From Rotaria socialis (taxonomy: Eukaryota > Rotifera > Eurotatoria > Philodinida > Philodinidae), in the NCBI GenBank assembly GCA_905331475.1, contig CAJNYU010002627.1, forward strand, positions 28,760-92,759: DNA of 64,000 nt. Reading direction: 5' to 3'. The notes beneath the pieces were generated by a model. It saw only the letters and a program-made list of their open reading frames with translations. It did no database searches and had not been told where the DNA came from. Position 1 is the first letter of the stretch; each line of letters opens with the position of its first letter. Below are positions 47,123 to 60,760 of this stretch, in pieces. A program made the translations under genes and the position numbers.

Positions 47123-50100
47123 TCAGGGATTGGTACGATCAATACCGACGAGTAAATGTTGAATAAACGGATGCCATGATGAATCTTTCAATTCTAATTG
47201 TCTGCAATAAATACCATTACGTTGGCCCGTTTGCTGATAGAATTCGATCGCCTGTTTTATTTTTCCATGCATGCTAGCCGGTAAATAGTTGTAAAGATTG
47301 ATCTTAATGATAGAAGAGAAATTTGAATGAAGAATGACGATATCAAAAAACGAAATTGACTCACTTCGATTTGTTCAATACTAGTTAACATTTCAAACAT
47401 ATTCTGTTGTAATGATTGTGTTTTAAGAACGAGCCATAGAAGAATGACACCCGTACCAATCAAACGAAGAAGTTCGTTGCGTACATTCAAAGCTAATAAA
47501 ATAAAATTCGTTTTTCTATACATCAGTATGAAAATCATCGAATATTACCGAGTGAATTAAAACCTTGTTCGCGCAAATAATGTTCAAGGCCATTAAAAAT
47601 TTCAAAATCTATATGAAATACATCAGCTAACTCTTTATTCAATATAAAGGAACCATCCTATATTTGAATTCAACAGAAAACAATAAATAAATGCCGTAAA
47701 TGATAATCGATACTACCTCGAATTGAAGTTGCATAACTTCTTCAATCATAGTCTTTGTAGATTGAACATCTTTGAGCTTACCAAGAAGCGTGTCATCAAT
47801 TGTTTTACCTAAATTCACGAATTATCAGTTTCTTTGGAGAATACTAACAAGACATTGACGAACCTAACGTAGTAGCAAGTTCACCCGAAAAATTATGTAT
47901 TACAGTTTCGGTTTGGCCGTCAAGCTAACAAAATTAACAACAACAGAACAATTGAATTACAACAAAATGATATACTACGCACCGTGTACAATGGATCCTC
48001 AGGCTTGCGATCATAAACTAGAAAATAGAAAGAATTAAATATCATTTGTTCTTGAAACACTGACCAGATTTAGCTTGGAAGTCTGTATCACTTTGGACAT
48101 AAGTAATATGTCGTTCAATGTCATCTACTGATGATCCTAGAAAAGTTTAAAATATATTTAAAGGTCAAATGTAACCAAATCGAGTAAATATCGTACTTGC
48201 GCGATCACCAGGGTTGATAGTAATGGATGCTTTGGCACCTGAACGTGCTTCCTCGGCGTCAACACGAATTATACCATTCGCATCGATCTCCATTCGAATA
48301 GCTATTTCGAGCGTCTGAGCAGCAAAGTTACGTGTTAGACCGCTAAGACACAATTCTCCCAATAGTAGCTAAAATAGAAAAAAAAGACTATAGAATGAAG
48401 TTTATCCATTTAGCTCACGACATACATTGTATTTCGTCAGATTATGTTCGCCTTCAAATATGCGAATAGAAGCTGTCGTTTGATAGGCATAAGCATTGGT
48501 GAATATTGAATAAAATTGAGTTCGCGTTGGAATCGTTGTATTACGACGAATAAGTGTGTGCATGTGACCGTGAGTATCTTCTACACCCAAGCCCAGTGCG
48601 CATACATCGAGGAGTAATAGGTTGTGGATGGATCCCTGTGATGGCACATTATCTTTGGGTGTCCTATGAGAGATCAGTTTTTATTTTTATTATCATTTAA
48701 AATAATTTCACGAATAACGAATAACGGTTAACATTTAACCGTTGCACATATCTGTGAAATCGTACAGTACTTACATTTTTCGTTTTGCTTTCTTTATACA
48801 TAACAGCGAATGTGAGACTGTACTTTCTAATTCGATGTTTTGCATATCGCTATCATCGAAGCGCCTCTAGAAGCGAGTGAAAATGTTGCAAAAATATTGC
48901 ATACTCATTTACGTACTTCCGCCAATTTGAACAAGTGGTGCATTGGCTTATTCATTCTTTTGCATGAGGTATCAGATAAGGTACACGTGCGGACTTTCGG
49001 TTGTGGTACCTGAGCTGTCTGCATGTAGCAGCTACCCCCACTACTACCACCAGCACGAGGTGCTACGGATGGTTGCTGTGATGACGATGATGAAAACGAA
49101 GAAGAAAAAGGTGTTTTAAAATAATCTAGGCCAGATGACGATATTGGTGAGATACCTAGAATATATAAATTTATGCAACTATCAATCGATCCACATGAAT
49201 AATATGCTGAACTATGATAAATTATATTACTATCATAGATAAAGTAATGAAGTATGATGATCTTTTAGATTTGCGTCATCATATTACTATCATATCCCTA
49301 CTGAATGAAGATAAAGCTAAGATGATTGTATATCACTTGGAGACAATGTTTCTTTAGAAAATATTATCTACCTGGCTTTGTTATTGATCGAAGTAAATTA
49401 CACAAACTACAGTCTACTATTATGAAAAATAGATATAGAATTTTCTTTTACTATAATTTTTTGAATTTGTCTTAGGAAACTACAATATTTACAACGGTAT
49501 TGAACATCTATTTAGAAACAACAGGTCTAATAGTAAATTACTGCAAACTATCCACCGCATATTCATTATACGCATAGCTTGAATTTATGAAATACAACAT
49601 TATTTACATTTTGTATTCCGAGCTATGCTTTGTATTTCAATAAGACAATCAATAAGAACAATCGTAAGGAAAGCTAACTGTATACTGCGAAATGTACCAT
49701 AGAATTCTAATGGACGCAACCGATTCAAATATATTATGGCTACAGTGAAACTTCAGGAGTAACATGAATTGAGGAAATGATACTGATTGCGAAAGAGAAG
49801 TAGTAGAAGTAGCGGCTTTTCCCACCTCTAGATATTGTAAGTCTATCGATGATAGAAAATGGCAATGCCGAGTACAGAAATTAGTATTATTCTATTTGCG
49901 ACTCACCAACTGCTGATTGATAATTCATTTGTGGTGCCATATTCGGAAAAGTTGCGTTGTTATTATTGGTGTTGTTTATTATTTGATCTTCTGCTTCGTT
50001 CATTAGATTTGATGCACTAGCATACATAAACATACTCTGAGGTTGTTCACTAGTACCAGGGACTGCCATATCAGAATAGGGCTTTGATGTATCCATTGAG

Positions 50101-53100
50101 GATTTCCGAAAAGAGAAAAAGTTTGACATTCCACCTCTATCTCTCGATGAAGATCTCCCTATGGTTAATTGTTGTTGTTGTTGTTGCTGCTGCCGCTGCG
50201 GTGGTGACATTGACATTGACATTGGCATTGGTGGTGCCGCTGGTGGTGACATTATCATTGACATTGGTATTTGTAGTGGTGGTGGTGGCATTCTCATTGA
50301 TATTGACATTGGTGGCGGTGGTGGTGGTGGAGGTAGTGGTGGTGGTGGAGGTAGTGGTGACATTGACATTGGCATTGGCGGTGGATAGTTTGCNACGTAG
50401 CGGAACTATTAATAAGAATCAAGGTGAATGCTTTTATATCTCGCATAGAAATAATGGGTTCTAGTAAAATGTATTCGGATAAATTAAGAACGATTTGGTA
50501 GCGTAGCTCCTTCATGTCTACCATTTGAAACTCATATATATATATTATTTTGCTTCCCTAAGCTAATGCAAACTATATATAAAGCAAAAACTCTTTCGTA
50601 GTGTTTAACAAAAGATCTGCATACATCTAAGGCATCTACTTCCCGTTAGAAATGAAGACACAATGTTATAGGCCTAACTTAAAATATCACCTGTAGTTGT
50701 TTTACGGCTACCGCCAAAATAATGCGCTGCTGAAGCAGTAGATTTTGATGAGCTTTGACATCGTTCCAATGATTTTGAAGCTAGAGAGAAACTAGACAGT
50801 GGCATGCAAGCAGGAATGGATGGAAAAAGGAAGAAAGGAAAAATGTCGAAAGGGAAAAATATCGAAAATAAAAATGTCGAAAACAAAAATATGAGGTGAA
50901 AATGACCATGCAAGATTGAATTGAGTTTGAGGGGGCCTTGTACTTCAAAATACTCTCGTTTTCAGCATTTTTATCCATCTACATTTGTATTAATTTTGTT
51001 TTCGATATTTTTATTTTCGACATTTTTCCCTTTCGATATTTTTCCTTTCTTCCTTTTTCCATCATACCGCAAGCAGTAACTTCACGTAGTCGTGGAGGTA
51101 TTATGGGTGGCGCAGGAACTGACATTGTAAAGAGTATAAAGAAATAAGCTTGAAACTAAGAACAATTTCACTCATACTTCGTATTTTCTTCTCTTGTTTC
51201 GCTTCTTTTTTAGGCATTTCCTTTAACTTTGGCTGGGATCCTGATTTCGAAAGTAATTAAAATAAAATAAAATAGATTTCATAAATAGGTATCTGTACAT
51301 TACTTTCATTGATCTTTGTGGTAGGCATAAGATGACTCGTTGGAGAAGACATCCGCGTGTCCATGAATCGAACAGATCCAAAATCGCCGCCGCCACTACC
51401 ACCGCCGCTACCGGCAGCGCCTATAGTCGCCTTGCCACTCATTGAATCACCCTTTTTATGTTTCACTGATGACTCTAGTTTCAAATCACTGGATTTCTTC
51501 GATGATTTTATCATTTCTAGGTTCTTTGCTAAAAATACAATCAAACATGAACTTCATGATATTGCTACTTATCGAAATATGAAATAGTCTATTCATTACT
51601 GATAGAAAAGTGGTAGTATTCAATGACGCAAGCTTCGTCTTTCTTTGTGAAATATAGTTGCTTTGCACTGCCAAGTACAGATTGAGACAAATAGTATAGT
51701 GCTGGGTTCGATATAATAATAATCCATATATATATATATATATATATATATATCGCCATTGAATGAATAAACTGGCATATTCTTGCAATAATCAAAAAGT
51801 TGACGAGTACTTATGTATTCTTCTGGGAATCAATGCGTATAGAGATTTTGTAATTTACTCATTAAAGGGAACTTTACTTTCAAAGACTATCTAATAATTA
51901 TCTGAATGGCTACTAATGTTCCAAAGCTATCGATAGGAAAACGGTTATGCCATATATCTGTCTATTGTGATTTCCTTTTCATTTTTGTCAATCAGATAAA
52001 TATATTCACTTTTTGAATGTTTTGATGACTAGTGCCTAGTTGAGGATGTGGACTAAGTCTACCGAACTATAATTCTTTATGGTACATTTAACATTTGTAA
52101 TTCACTACAAATAGATAAATCAGTTGGTTTGAGCGACTTTATTGACTCCGAAAAAAAAAGTCTAGTAGTCCCTAAAATAACAGTGACAAACATATTAAAT
52201 TAATGATAATATCATCAAAATTTTTACTTCTCATCGTTTGTGCTAAGTGACCTCATTAAAAAAGAATGGAAGCAAACGCTATTTCACGAAAGTATTATTA
52301 TGGTGTCCTTTGATGATTATAAAAATTGTATTACTTACTAAAATCGATATAGGAAGACTCATCCATAGTATCTAAACAGCTGAAATCGATATCGGAGTAT
52401 GGATCAACGTCTGATTCTTTCGACTGTAACTGTGGCGATCCTGATGGCGCTTCAACTGAAGGAATATTCACTAAAAAAAATACAATACATTCAACCGCGA
52501 GTAGAAGTACATAATCTAAGTGCTTTTTGAAAAGCAAACATTATCAAAAAAATTATTTTTCTCTACTATTATATTCAAAGCCTTGTATTTCTAAATGAAA
52601 CATAAAAGAAAATATTTAGTACTACATAGTTATATTTTCCTAGATAAAATCAGTAGTATATTTTGGTTCTTTAATTGGTATTCAAGTTGCGTAGTTATTA
52701 CACTGTAAATTGACTTGTTTTTGGACATCATTCTTATACTCAAGCAGTATTTTATTCATTCTATTTTGGTTTTTTTTAGTACTCCAGAAATGCAACAAGG
52801 ATGTAATTAATATATTATAACTTAGAGTTATTCATATACAATGCACAATATAGCTGATAAAGTTCATGGAATACAAATGTGTCTAAATTTCTACTCTACA
52901 TGTTCTAAGCCTGCTGTTAGATCATGTTGCACAGATGTTGAATAACTTACCACATCTAGAATAGGATGTGCCATCGTCGAACAAACCGAATCCCATATCA
53001 TCGCCTTCATCGTCTGACTCAATTGGCATTAACCGACGTTTCGATGAGCTCGTTTTTGAAACCATAGGTTTGGATGCTAAAATTAAAAACAGAAAATTTT

Positions 53101-56100
53101 AACGAACAATAGAAATAAATCATGTATAACGTTTTGTAAAACTCAGTATCAGAATATTTTACTCTCTCCTGCGACATTCAAAAGTCTCTTCTGTCTGAAG
53201 GAAATATTTAGTATTGTACTCATCAATTTCTGAATGAAATAAATATATTTCGATTCAAGCATCGATTTTTAATATTTGACAATGAATTAAAATATATATA
53301 TATCAATTGATATACGATCTGTAGTAAATCTGACAAAAACCGTGGGTTTCACGCGTGTTTAAAGTTCTACCGTATATACGTCAACCCTATTTTGACACGA
53401 TATTTCTCAAAATTTGCATAACTCACCAGATACAGGAAAAGAGACGTTGCAGAGCAGGCGGCAGTGCAGATCCCCCTCGTCTTCATCATCTAATTCAGCC
53501 GATTTTGGTGATAATGCGACAGAATTTGGTACCAACTCATGCTTCTCTGCTAAAATTGAATACAGAAAGTTTCAAACAAAAGTAGCTACAAATAACTGAT
53601 GTGATTTTTAAAAAAAGCAAGGACTGTAAAAACAGTTTATTTTCTTTATGGTTGTTGAACTGTTTTTATTTCACGAGCAAACATAGCTTTATAGAACTGG
53701 ACGATTTGGTTCAAAATTTTAACATGGAAACTGTTTGATAGTGACCCAATACAAAAAAAAACAGCGTGAAGAATACTAATAGTTGAAAATGTAGTAGTTC
53801 CTGTTTTTTTTTTTATATAAATAATGCTAGAAAAATTCATTTTCCTTATTTGTCTTTTATGTGAAGATTCGGCAGAATTTTCTACGTCAAAATGAAAAAG
53901 GTGAAATCTACACGAAGATCTGCTCTCCACAGGTATTGATGTATACATTTGTCGAAAGCTGCTTGGGTCAAGAAAAATAAATAAAGTTGCTATCATAATA
54001 TGGGTACGGTGAAATTGTGAAACACGATGGAACTTCTAATATGGTAGAAGAGAAGATCCATCATGTTTCATCTTACGAATTTTAATCTCATATTAACGTT
54101 TGACAGGATTCAAATTCATTCGCTCACACTGCTATAGAAAATCTTTCACGAAAAATGCACCACTTGCCTGATGAAGAAGCCCCGCCATCATCAAATAAGT
54201 CCCAGCACATTTCATCATCTGCATCCTCTGATTCTTCTGATGTTGACGCAGTTGACAATCCTTGTCTGCAAGATATAAGCATTCCTAAAAGTAAAGGCAG
54301 ACTATTTCGATGAGAAATACAATTGCTGGATAGTTATAACTCAGCTTGCTGTTCATCGAATAATTTGTTGCTCAATCTTTCGTTTAAAAAATTCTCGTTT
54401 TACTTTGGATTTGGGTAAAAATGAGAAGGTCTATTTGTAAGTGTCCTGTTACAATTTTTATTATTTTATTATTTGAATCAATCAAAACAAGAACTGAGAT
54501 GTTTCCTACCGACATATTTATTAAATCTACTTAAGTTTCAGCTGAAATCAATAAGGATGTAGAAAATGATTTTCATGTCACTCTCACCCTTCAACACACT
54601 ATCTTTCAACATAAAAGTCTAATATGTGTATAATGTATTAATTACCTATATCACGACGTAGCTTTTTCTCCTTTTGTGATGATGAAAGTTCGATACGATC
54701 TATGCATTGGCTTTGTTCGGCTATCTGAACAAGAAATATTCATTTTTGTAGGAGTCCGAAAATCAGAAATGATTTTTTTAAATTACCGAATCGGACATGT
54801 TTTTTGCCAGCTGTTTTAATCCAGCTAGTGATTGAGTATGTTCCAATAGATTAAGATCTAGTAAAACAAGATAAAAAATATTACTTGGAAGAAAAAAATT
54901 GTTTTTTTTCACACTCTACATTGCGACATTTAACAAAATTCATACAAAATGAGTAACGATCTTCATTACTATGAATGTTTACCATTTCGATTTCATTTAA
55001 TCTCAATATCAAACATAAACTTTACTAATATCCATTGTTCATCTAGAGGTCGTACATTCTGATTAGAGCAAAATTGAATATTAATATAGTATTACTATCT
55101 CTCGCATGTTTTCCAGATTGTTATACTACTCTAAACTCTTTCTATCCATTTAACAGCATTGTCAAAGAACAACCGATTGATCGAGTGAGCGACAACTAAC
55201 TAGTGTAATGAATCGTTTTTAAAATTATCTATGACATTCAGAATGTCTAAGCATTATTTTATTGTTATTTTTTTCCTTCACGAATACGATCGAGTTCTTA
55301 GATTTATTGTTATCACTCAGTTTTTTCGGTAATAGTTTTAGAGCAGAGTTGGTACCGTAAAGAGCATACGTACTATATATGAAAATAGAATCACTTAGAT
55401 GCTATATGACGTACTTAGACTATAAAAATCAAACTCTTCTGTCTTTTTCTCTCGATTGTAAATTAAAAACTTTTCTTACCATCACCTTCGGGGAGTTCTT
55501 CAATTCTAGAGAAAGAAAGACAAATTTTGTTTTCGAATACAATCTTTCTGTTTTGTTACATACTCTACGTTCATTGTGATCCTTAAATTGTTTGCTGCAC
55601 ATCGTTGTTCTAATGCTTGTCGTTCTTCAGTTGTCGCGCTGAGCATCTCATTCTTTATATCTATTTTATAATTTTTTGAAATAACAAAATTTTCAATATC
55701 TATTCTAAATTAATCAACATACCGTTTCGCATTTTATCTTCAAGTTCATTTGCTTTATCATGTTCATTTAATGAATGACGATATGTACGTATAATAGACA
55801 TCATCATGTCGAATTTAGCATCACCACCTGCTCGATAGGAGATTTTCTCACAAAGTTTTTCAATATCAACAACCGACTCTTTTTTGCTAAGAATCGATGC
55901 ACTTTCGAGTGAAACACGACCATCGATTAGTTTCTGTTTAATCAAAGCCAAACTTGATTTATCACCATCCCATTCTATGTATGGTAATATATCGACATCT
56001 CGATCAAGCATAACATCGATGAGACGAACGCCTAACATTGAACAAAAAAATCTAGTTATCATAGAATATGAGTTTTCTACAAACCTGGTTGAAGAGTTGA

Positions 56101-59100
56101 CTGATCTGTTTTGGCATCACGTTCTTCAATGGCAACAAAACTGGTGTATGGACTGACAACAGAATAATTAATACTCAAATCTATGAGATCTTGTTTACAT
56201 TGAATTTTAATCAATTCGTTTTCGCTTTCGTCTTTATGTAATACTCCGTTTTCATAATCGTCAATTATCGCTCGTGCAGTTAGACAATGTAGAATACGTC
56301 CTCTAGTTGTTGTCATTGGACTACTGAATACAGTAGTAACAAATTCTTGCCCATCGATAGTCGCCGTTAATGTTGCTTTGTGACAATTGTGTATAAATCG
56401 ATAGACGCTGAGTCGCATTCCATCGAACAAAGATCGGATCATTTTTGGCGCTTGCATATTGAATTTTTGTCCTTCGTCCAAACCACCATGCCAATCAATC
56501 GATATACTTGTAACACATGGTTGTCGGGTATGTTCGAGGATCTCCAATACTTTTGTTTTCCACTTCGATCGATAGTTCGAATCGAATATTGTTACTAGAC
56601 CACCTCCTCGTATCCCACGAGTTAACTGTTTCAAGCCATGCTTGTTAGCAACATTCCCAATTGAACATGCAAATAAACGATCACAACGCATAGTTGGTCG
56701 ATGTTCAAGTAGAGCAATAATCGAATTAACATCATGGATATGTCCATCAGATAAAAGAATAAATTGGCGACCCGATTTCGACGACGATAAAGATGGTAGT
56801 AATGAGTAACGATGAAGAACAGCTAATAAATCTGTATTACCACGATGAATAAGTGAATGCTAGAATATAAGAATTTCATTAGAAAATAAAAGTCATCTAA
56901 AACACAAAAAATACCAACCAGAACAAAATGTTTGGCTTTGTCTAGGTTCTCTTTTGTGGTTGGTGTTGAAATTGGAAAACATTCATCATTATCTAAATAG
57001 TTCAATTTTCAATAGTAGGTAAAATAATATGGTAGACTATCATCGTATTACCTGACCCAAAAGTAACTACATTGAAATATGTATTTTTATTATCAACTTT
57101 CAAATTAGTAAGAAATAAATGAGCTAGCTGTTTAGCTTGTTGAACATGGCTACCATCCATTGAGTTCGATACATCGACAATGAAAACGATTTCAACTGTT
57201 TCGTTCGACATCGATAATGTTTCGAATCTTGGATAGAAAGTAAGTAAACATGCTTCAGAATCGCGATTCTTCGATGTTGTTGTTCCATTGTTATCATCTA
57301 ATGCCCATGTTTCATTTGATATTCGAGGCAAATTAGCACTTTTAAGTGTTACCGAAAGAACAAAATCTCGATCGAGTAAAACATTATCGACAAGTTCGAC
57401 CATGGCCATACAGTCGGTCAGCTTTCGACGAAGACGATGTGTCGGCGAAAACAATTTGGTTATTTCATAGGGCATAAGAATAGATGTTTTGAAACTGAAT
57501 TCGACTTTTTCGTCGACAATATCAATAGATCGTACAGTCGATTGATCTTTTGCTTCAATGGCTTGTTTCGATTGCCATGAAGCCATTTTTGCTGGAAGTC
57601 GAAAGATAATATCGCCATTTTCGATTTCTAATTCGGCAACATAGGTTATTTTGATAATGACTTCATTGTTGGCTGGTAAGTTACCAACAGCTACGCTGAA
57701 TACTTGAGCCTGCTCCTGATGCATCAAATAGGCACCGTGGCCTTTTTCGATTGCTTCTCGGTATTCTTGTTTGGCTTGTTCTTTCTCTTTGACTACACCT
57801 TTAATAATTTTATTATTGATATGTGCTTCAAAACCACATACAGTTGAATTTTCATCAAGTGGAAACACATATTTAGCTTCGATAGGTGTCGAACTCGTAT
57901 TATGATAGACTTGATAGAGAACAACCTTATCGATGAAAACAAAACAGGATGTATTAGTCGATCAAAACAACAGCTATAATTACTTCAACTGTAGCATCAA
58001 CGATTTGAGCTCGAATATGAAATGATTTCAGTGGTACAAGTTTTCCCGATGATGGACATACTAAACCATAGTCTTGTTCGGCTACTTCAATAATTTCATC
58101 ATCAATTGTCAAGGGAACTTCGACTAGAACGTAGCAGATAACCTAGCTGAATTTTATTGGAAGATAAAGAATCATTATTACCATGTTCACTGAGTTTTAA
58201 TGCATGTTGCTCATGATGGACAACGGGTAAACGTTCTAGTGCAATATTGATACTATCATTTGGTATCCATGAAACTTCCACAATGTAGAGTAAACGTTGT
58301 TGATCGAGTTGATAAATTGCATATTCATTGTCCTATTCCAATAGAAATCATATTTATTATTGCAACATTTAGCATGTCGGTATAAGTGACGCTGCTCCAA
58401 CAATTTCGTATCTAGTTTTATTGAAAACAATGAATACAAAGATATAGAACACAATGTCAAATATTGATCTCTCGTTTTTCTTATTGTATTGCCACGCCAT
58501 TCATGGCTACCTGTTCACAACTATTCTCTTCATATTTTTATCGAATATGTGTTGAAACTCTGGCAATGATACACACGATAAAAATGCTTTCCACAAGCAT
58601 TCGCGAGTGTAATATTATCAGAAACAATACAAGCAAGCTACTTACGCTAAACATGGAACGATTTTCTTCCGTTCGTTTGACACCATGCGTGCTATGAAAA
58701 CCATCAGGAGGTTTGGTGATTGTCGGTGAAAATGAATAATAATTCGCTGATTCACCTAGGGCGACTTGACAAACACATAATAGTCGTCGACCTGGTCGCG
58801 TTGTGCTAGCTGTCGTATATTTTAGCGACGTAGAAACAGAGTCAGAAAAGTAAACTCCATAACCAAGACAACCAATATCAGTACGGACAACACCTAATTC
58901 TTCTACTACCATTTTTGGCATGGCCAAACCACTGAATGTATACATTCACACAATAAATATTGTCTCGAGAGAAAGATGAATAGTTTACCGTGAAAGAATT
59001 CCAAGAAAATTGGCATATTTTGATCCATGAAATAGTTGCTGTTGATTAGATAATGACGTTCGAAAGTTGAGTGCATCTGTTTGCTTGGCTACGCTGAATA

Positions 59101-60760
59101 TTTGATGAATAACGATTTTTTCACCACTAACGAACCGAGAAGCCGATACATGTGAAATCAAAATTCAATTCAACTCACTTATCTGTTGACGATTGAATAT
59201 GTTCGGCAACATTCATAAATTCAGGTGTTGAACTATCGACCATTTCAATATGACAGTTCAATGCTCGATATTTTGCTTCGATTGGAGCTTTAATATTCCA
59301 ATTGGTTAGTTCATTGACTGTGAGCATATCTCGGAGTAACTAAACGAGCAAAACGTCCAATGAAATTATTAAAATAAATCGACATACCTGACATAAGTCA
59401 ATTTTTTCAGTTAACGCTCGACGATTTTTTACGAGATCAACCTTATACTCCGCACGATGCGGAATAAGTGTATAGAAACGAAGCGCAGCAGCAGGATCAT
59501 TCGTTGATTTGAGTTCAAGTAGTGCAGCCTCAGCTTCAATGATCTGTTCGGTAGTTTGAAATAAAACTTAATTGGAATACATAAAAGAAAATGAATATAT
59601 GCGTACAGTTTTGAGAGTAATCGATTCAGGTAATATGCTCAATATTTTATTCAAATCACCGATCGATTCTAACCAAACCGATTCAATCAATTGGCATACG
59701 TTATCATCGAGTATTTGTGTATCAATGCGATTAGCAAATAAAGACTAAAGATATTTTATTTAGTATTGAAAATAAAACTTCTTAATTAATATCATTGACT
59801 TACGCGTAGTAATAGTTTTGATCCTAACTTATCTGGTAACATTTCACGAATTCGTGTTACACGTGGCATTTTAGCTATTCGATAATAGTATGATGCAAAT
59901 AATTGTTGTTGTTCGTTGGGTTCATCACCGAATGCATATTGTATCAATACTTTATTATCTTGCTTTTGTCCTTGACTAACAATAGTCTGCTTTTCGTATC
60001 GAAACCGTAGTCGATAATCTGTCATTGCTCGATCAAAATATTGTTCAGGAATAACTTGAAGTTCAAGAACAAAAAATACATCTGAATTGTCATTAGTTTC
60101 CTATGAAAAACAATTACAATAGAAGCGAACTAAAGTGATGAAAGAATATTAATCCTACTTTAAAAATGGCCCATTTGGCTATTTCGCAATGTGTCAATTC
60201 ATCAAAACGAGGCAAATCAGCATCGTCTGCATTCCATAGTTTTACTTTATTCAAATCAAAACGATTAGCTTTAATGCTAGTTGCCTGGGATCCTAACAAG
60301 TAGCTATGTAAGACATCAATCAAAACACAAGAACAACGATATGATACCTGCAATGGGAATAGTGCCTGTTTTTGTAAAATTCTCCTGATCTTCAACTGAT
60401 TTGACAATAAATTTGCTAATGTCAATTGGCGTTTGACCCGACTGTAAACGTCGACATTCATATACATATTCAACATTGACCAATGGTAAGCCAAGTTGTT
60501 TTGCACGACGGACTTTGTAGCTATCGAAATTATTCGTAACAAATATGTAGTCAGTCTAGAATAAGTTCTAGTAAAACAGCATATATATATAGTATAGAAG
60601 AGCAACATACACTAGCAGTAAGTATGTATGAAATACGTGCTTGCTGTTCTCGTAAATAGTTGATCAACTCTTGCTTAGCCTTGAATCCTATTTCACGACC
60701 GAGCTCGAGTACAATTGTTTTACCATTGAATGGCGATAAAAATGTGGCAGATACACTCAT
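47123..60760 (-). CDS. PARP4: Vault-PARP (PARP4-like) ADP-ribosyltransferase with Hsp70-like segment
   Basis: One large gene of many exons. In order: N-terminal BRCT (FLSPFNGKTIVLELGREIGF, 60760-60360); PARP regulatory and catalytic region (60.3-58.2 kb) with the His of LFHGS, the Tyr of LGYGVYFSDS and the Glu of DNEYAIY, the H-Y-E triad; VIT domain (VCGFEAHINNKIIKGVVKEK, 57.9-57.5 kb); vWA domain with a DVSNSMDGS metal site (57.2-56.1 kb); a long acidic, Ser- and Pro-rich region (55.7-48.9 kb); an Hsp70 substrate-binding-like segment (48.9-48.1 kb); and a C-terminus (LQFEDGSFILNKELADVF) matching the vault-binding end of PARP4. In animals PARP4 ADP-ribosylates major vault protein within vault particles. 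Splice phases were checked from 54285 to 47123 and agree, apart from one undetermined base at 50394. Start ATG 60760, stop at 47125-47123. One GC-AG intron follows 54168. Confidence 0.9.
48065..48866 (-). other. Hsp70 substrate-binding-domain-like segment within vault-PARP
   Basis: Exons 48866-48775, 48663-48426, 48368-48197 and 48136-48065 encode in order: RRFDDSDMQN; LLLLDVCALGLGVED; LIRRNTTIPTRTQFYSIFT; ASIRIFEGEHNLTKYN; LGELCLSGL; and IRMEIDANGIIRVDAEEARS. These follow the Hsp70 beta-sandwich order (LLLLDVTPLSLG, IKRNTTIPT, VYEGER, LLGxFxLxGI, FDIDANGIL). No ATPase lobe is present. Joins to the preceding linker exon (49155-48917) and to the C-terminal exons are all in phase. The segment is therefore part of the same protein, not a separate heat-shock gene. 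Confidence 0.85.
49156..49906. other. Long intron of the vault-PARP gene
   Basis: This 751-nt intron lies between a Gln/Pro/Met-rich exon and a Ser-rich exon and joins phase 1 to phase 1 (GTT G | GT ATC). A small inverted repeat (TATTACTATCAT near 49227 and ATGATAGTAATATGATGACGC on the other strand near 49295) is the only structure seen. Confidence 0.55.
50817..51063. repeat. Intronic hairpin of ATGTCGAAA/TTTCGACAT words
   Basis: In an intron of the vault-PARP gene, GGATGGAAAAAGGAAGAAAG at 50818 starts an arm of about 70 nt. It returns inverted as CTTTCTTCCTTTTTCCATC ending at 51063. The arms contain AATGTCGAAA and AATATCGAAA words. It is a possible miniature foldback element and would form a long stem in the transcript. 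Confidence 0.7.

Noticed and set aside
48165..48647. Separate Hsp70 gene
   Set aside because: No ATPase lobe, and all four exons splice in phase into the vault-PARP chain on both sides.
50084..50464. Plus-strand frames rich in Val or in Gly/Cys opposite the Pro/Met-rich exon
   Set aside because: They are antisense to a low-complexity coding exon of vault-PARP.
51720..51754. (TA)n stretch
   Set aside because: Ordinary microsatellite in an intron; not reported separately.
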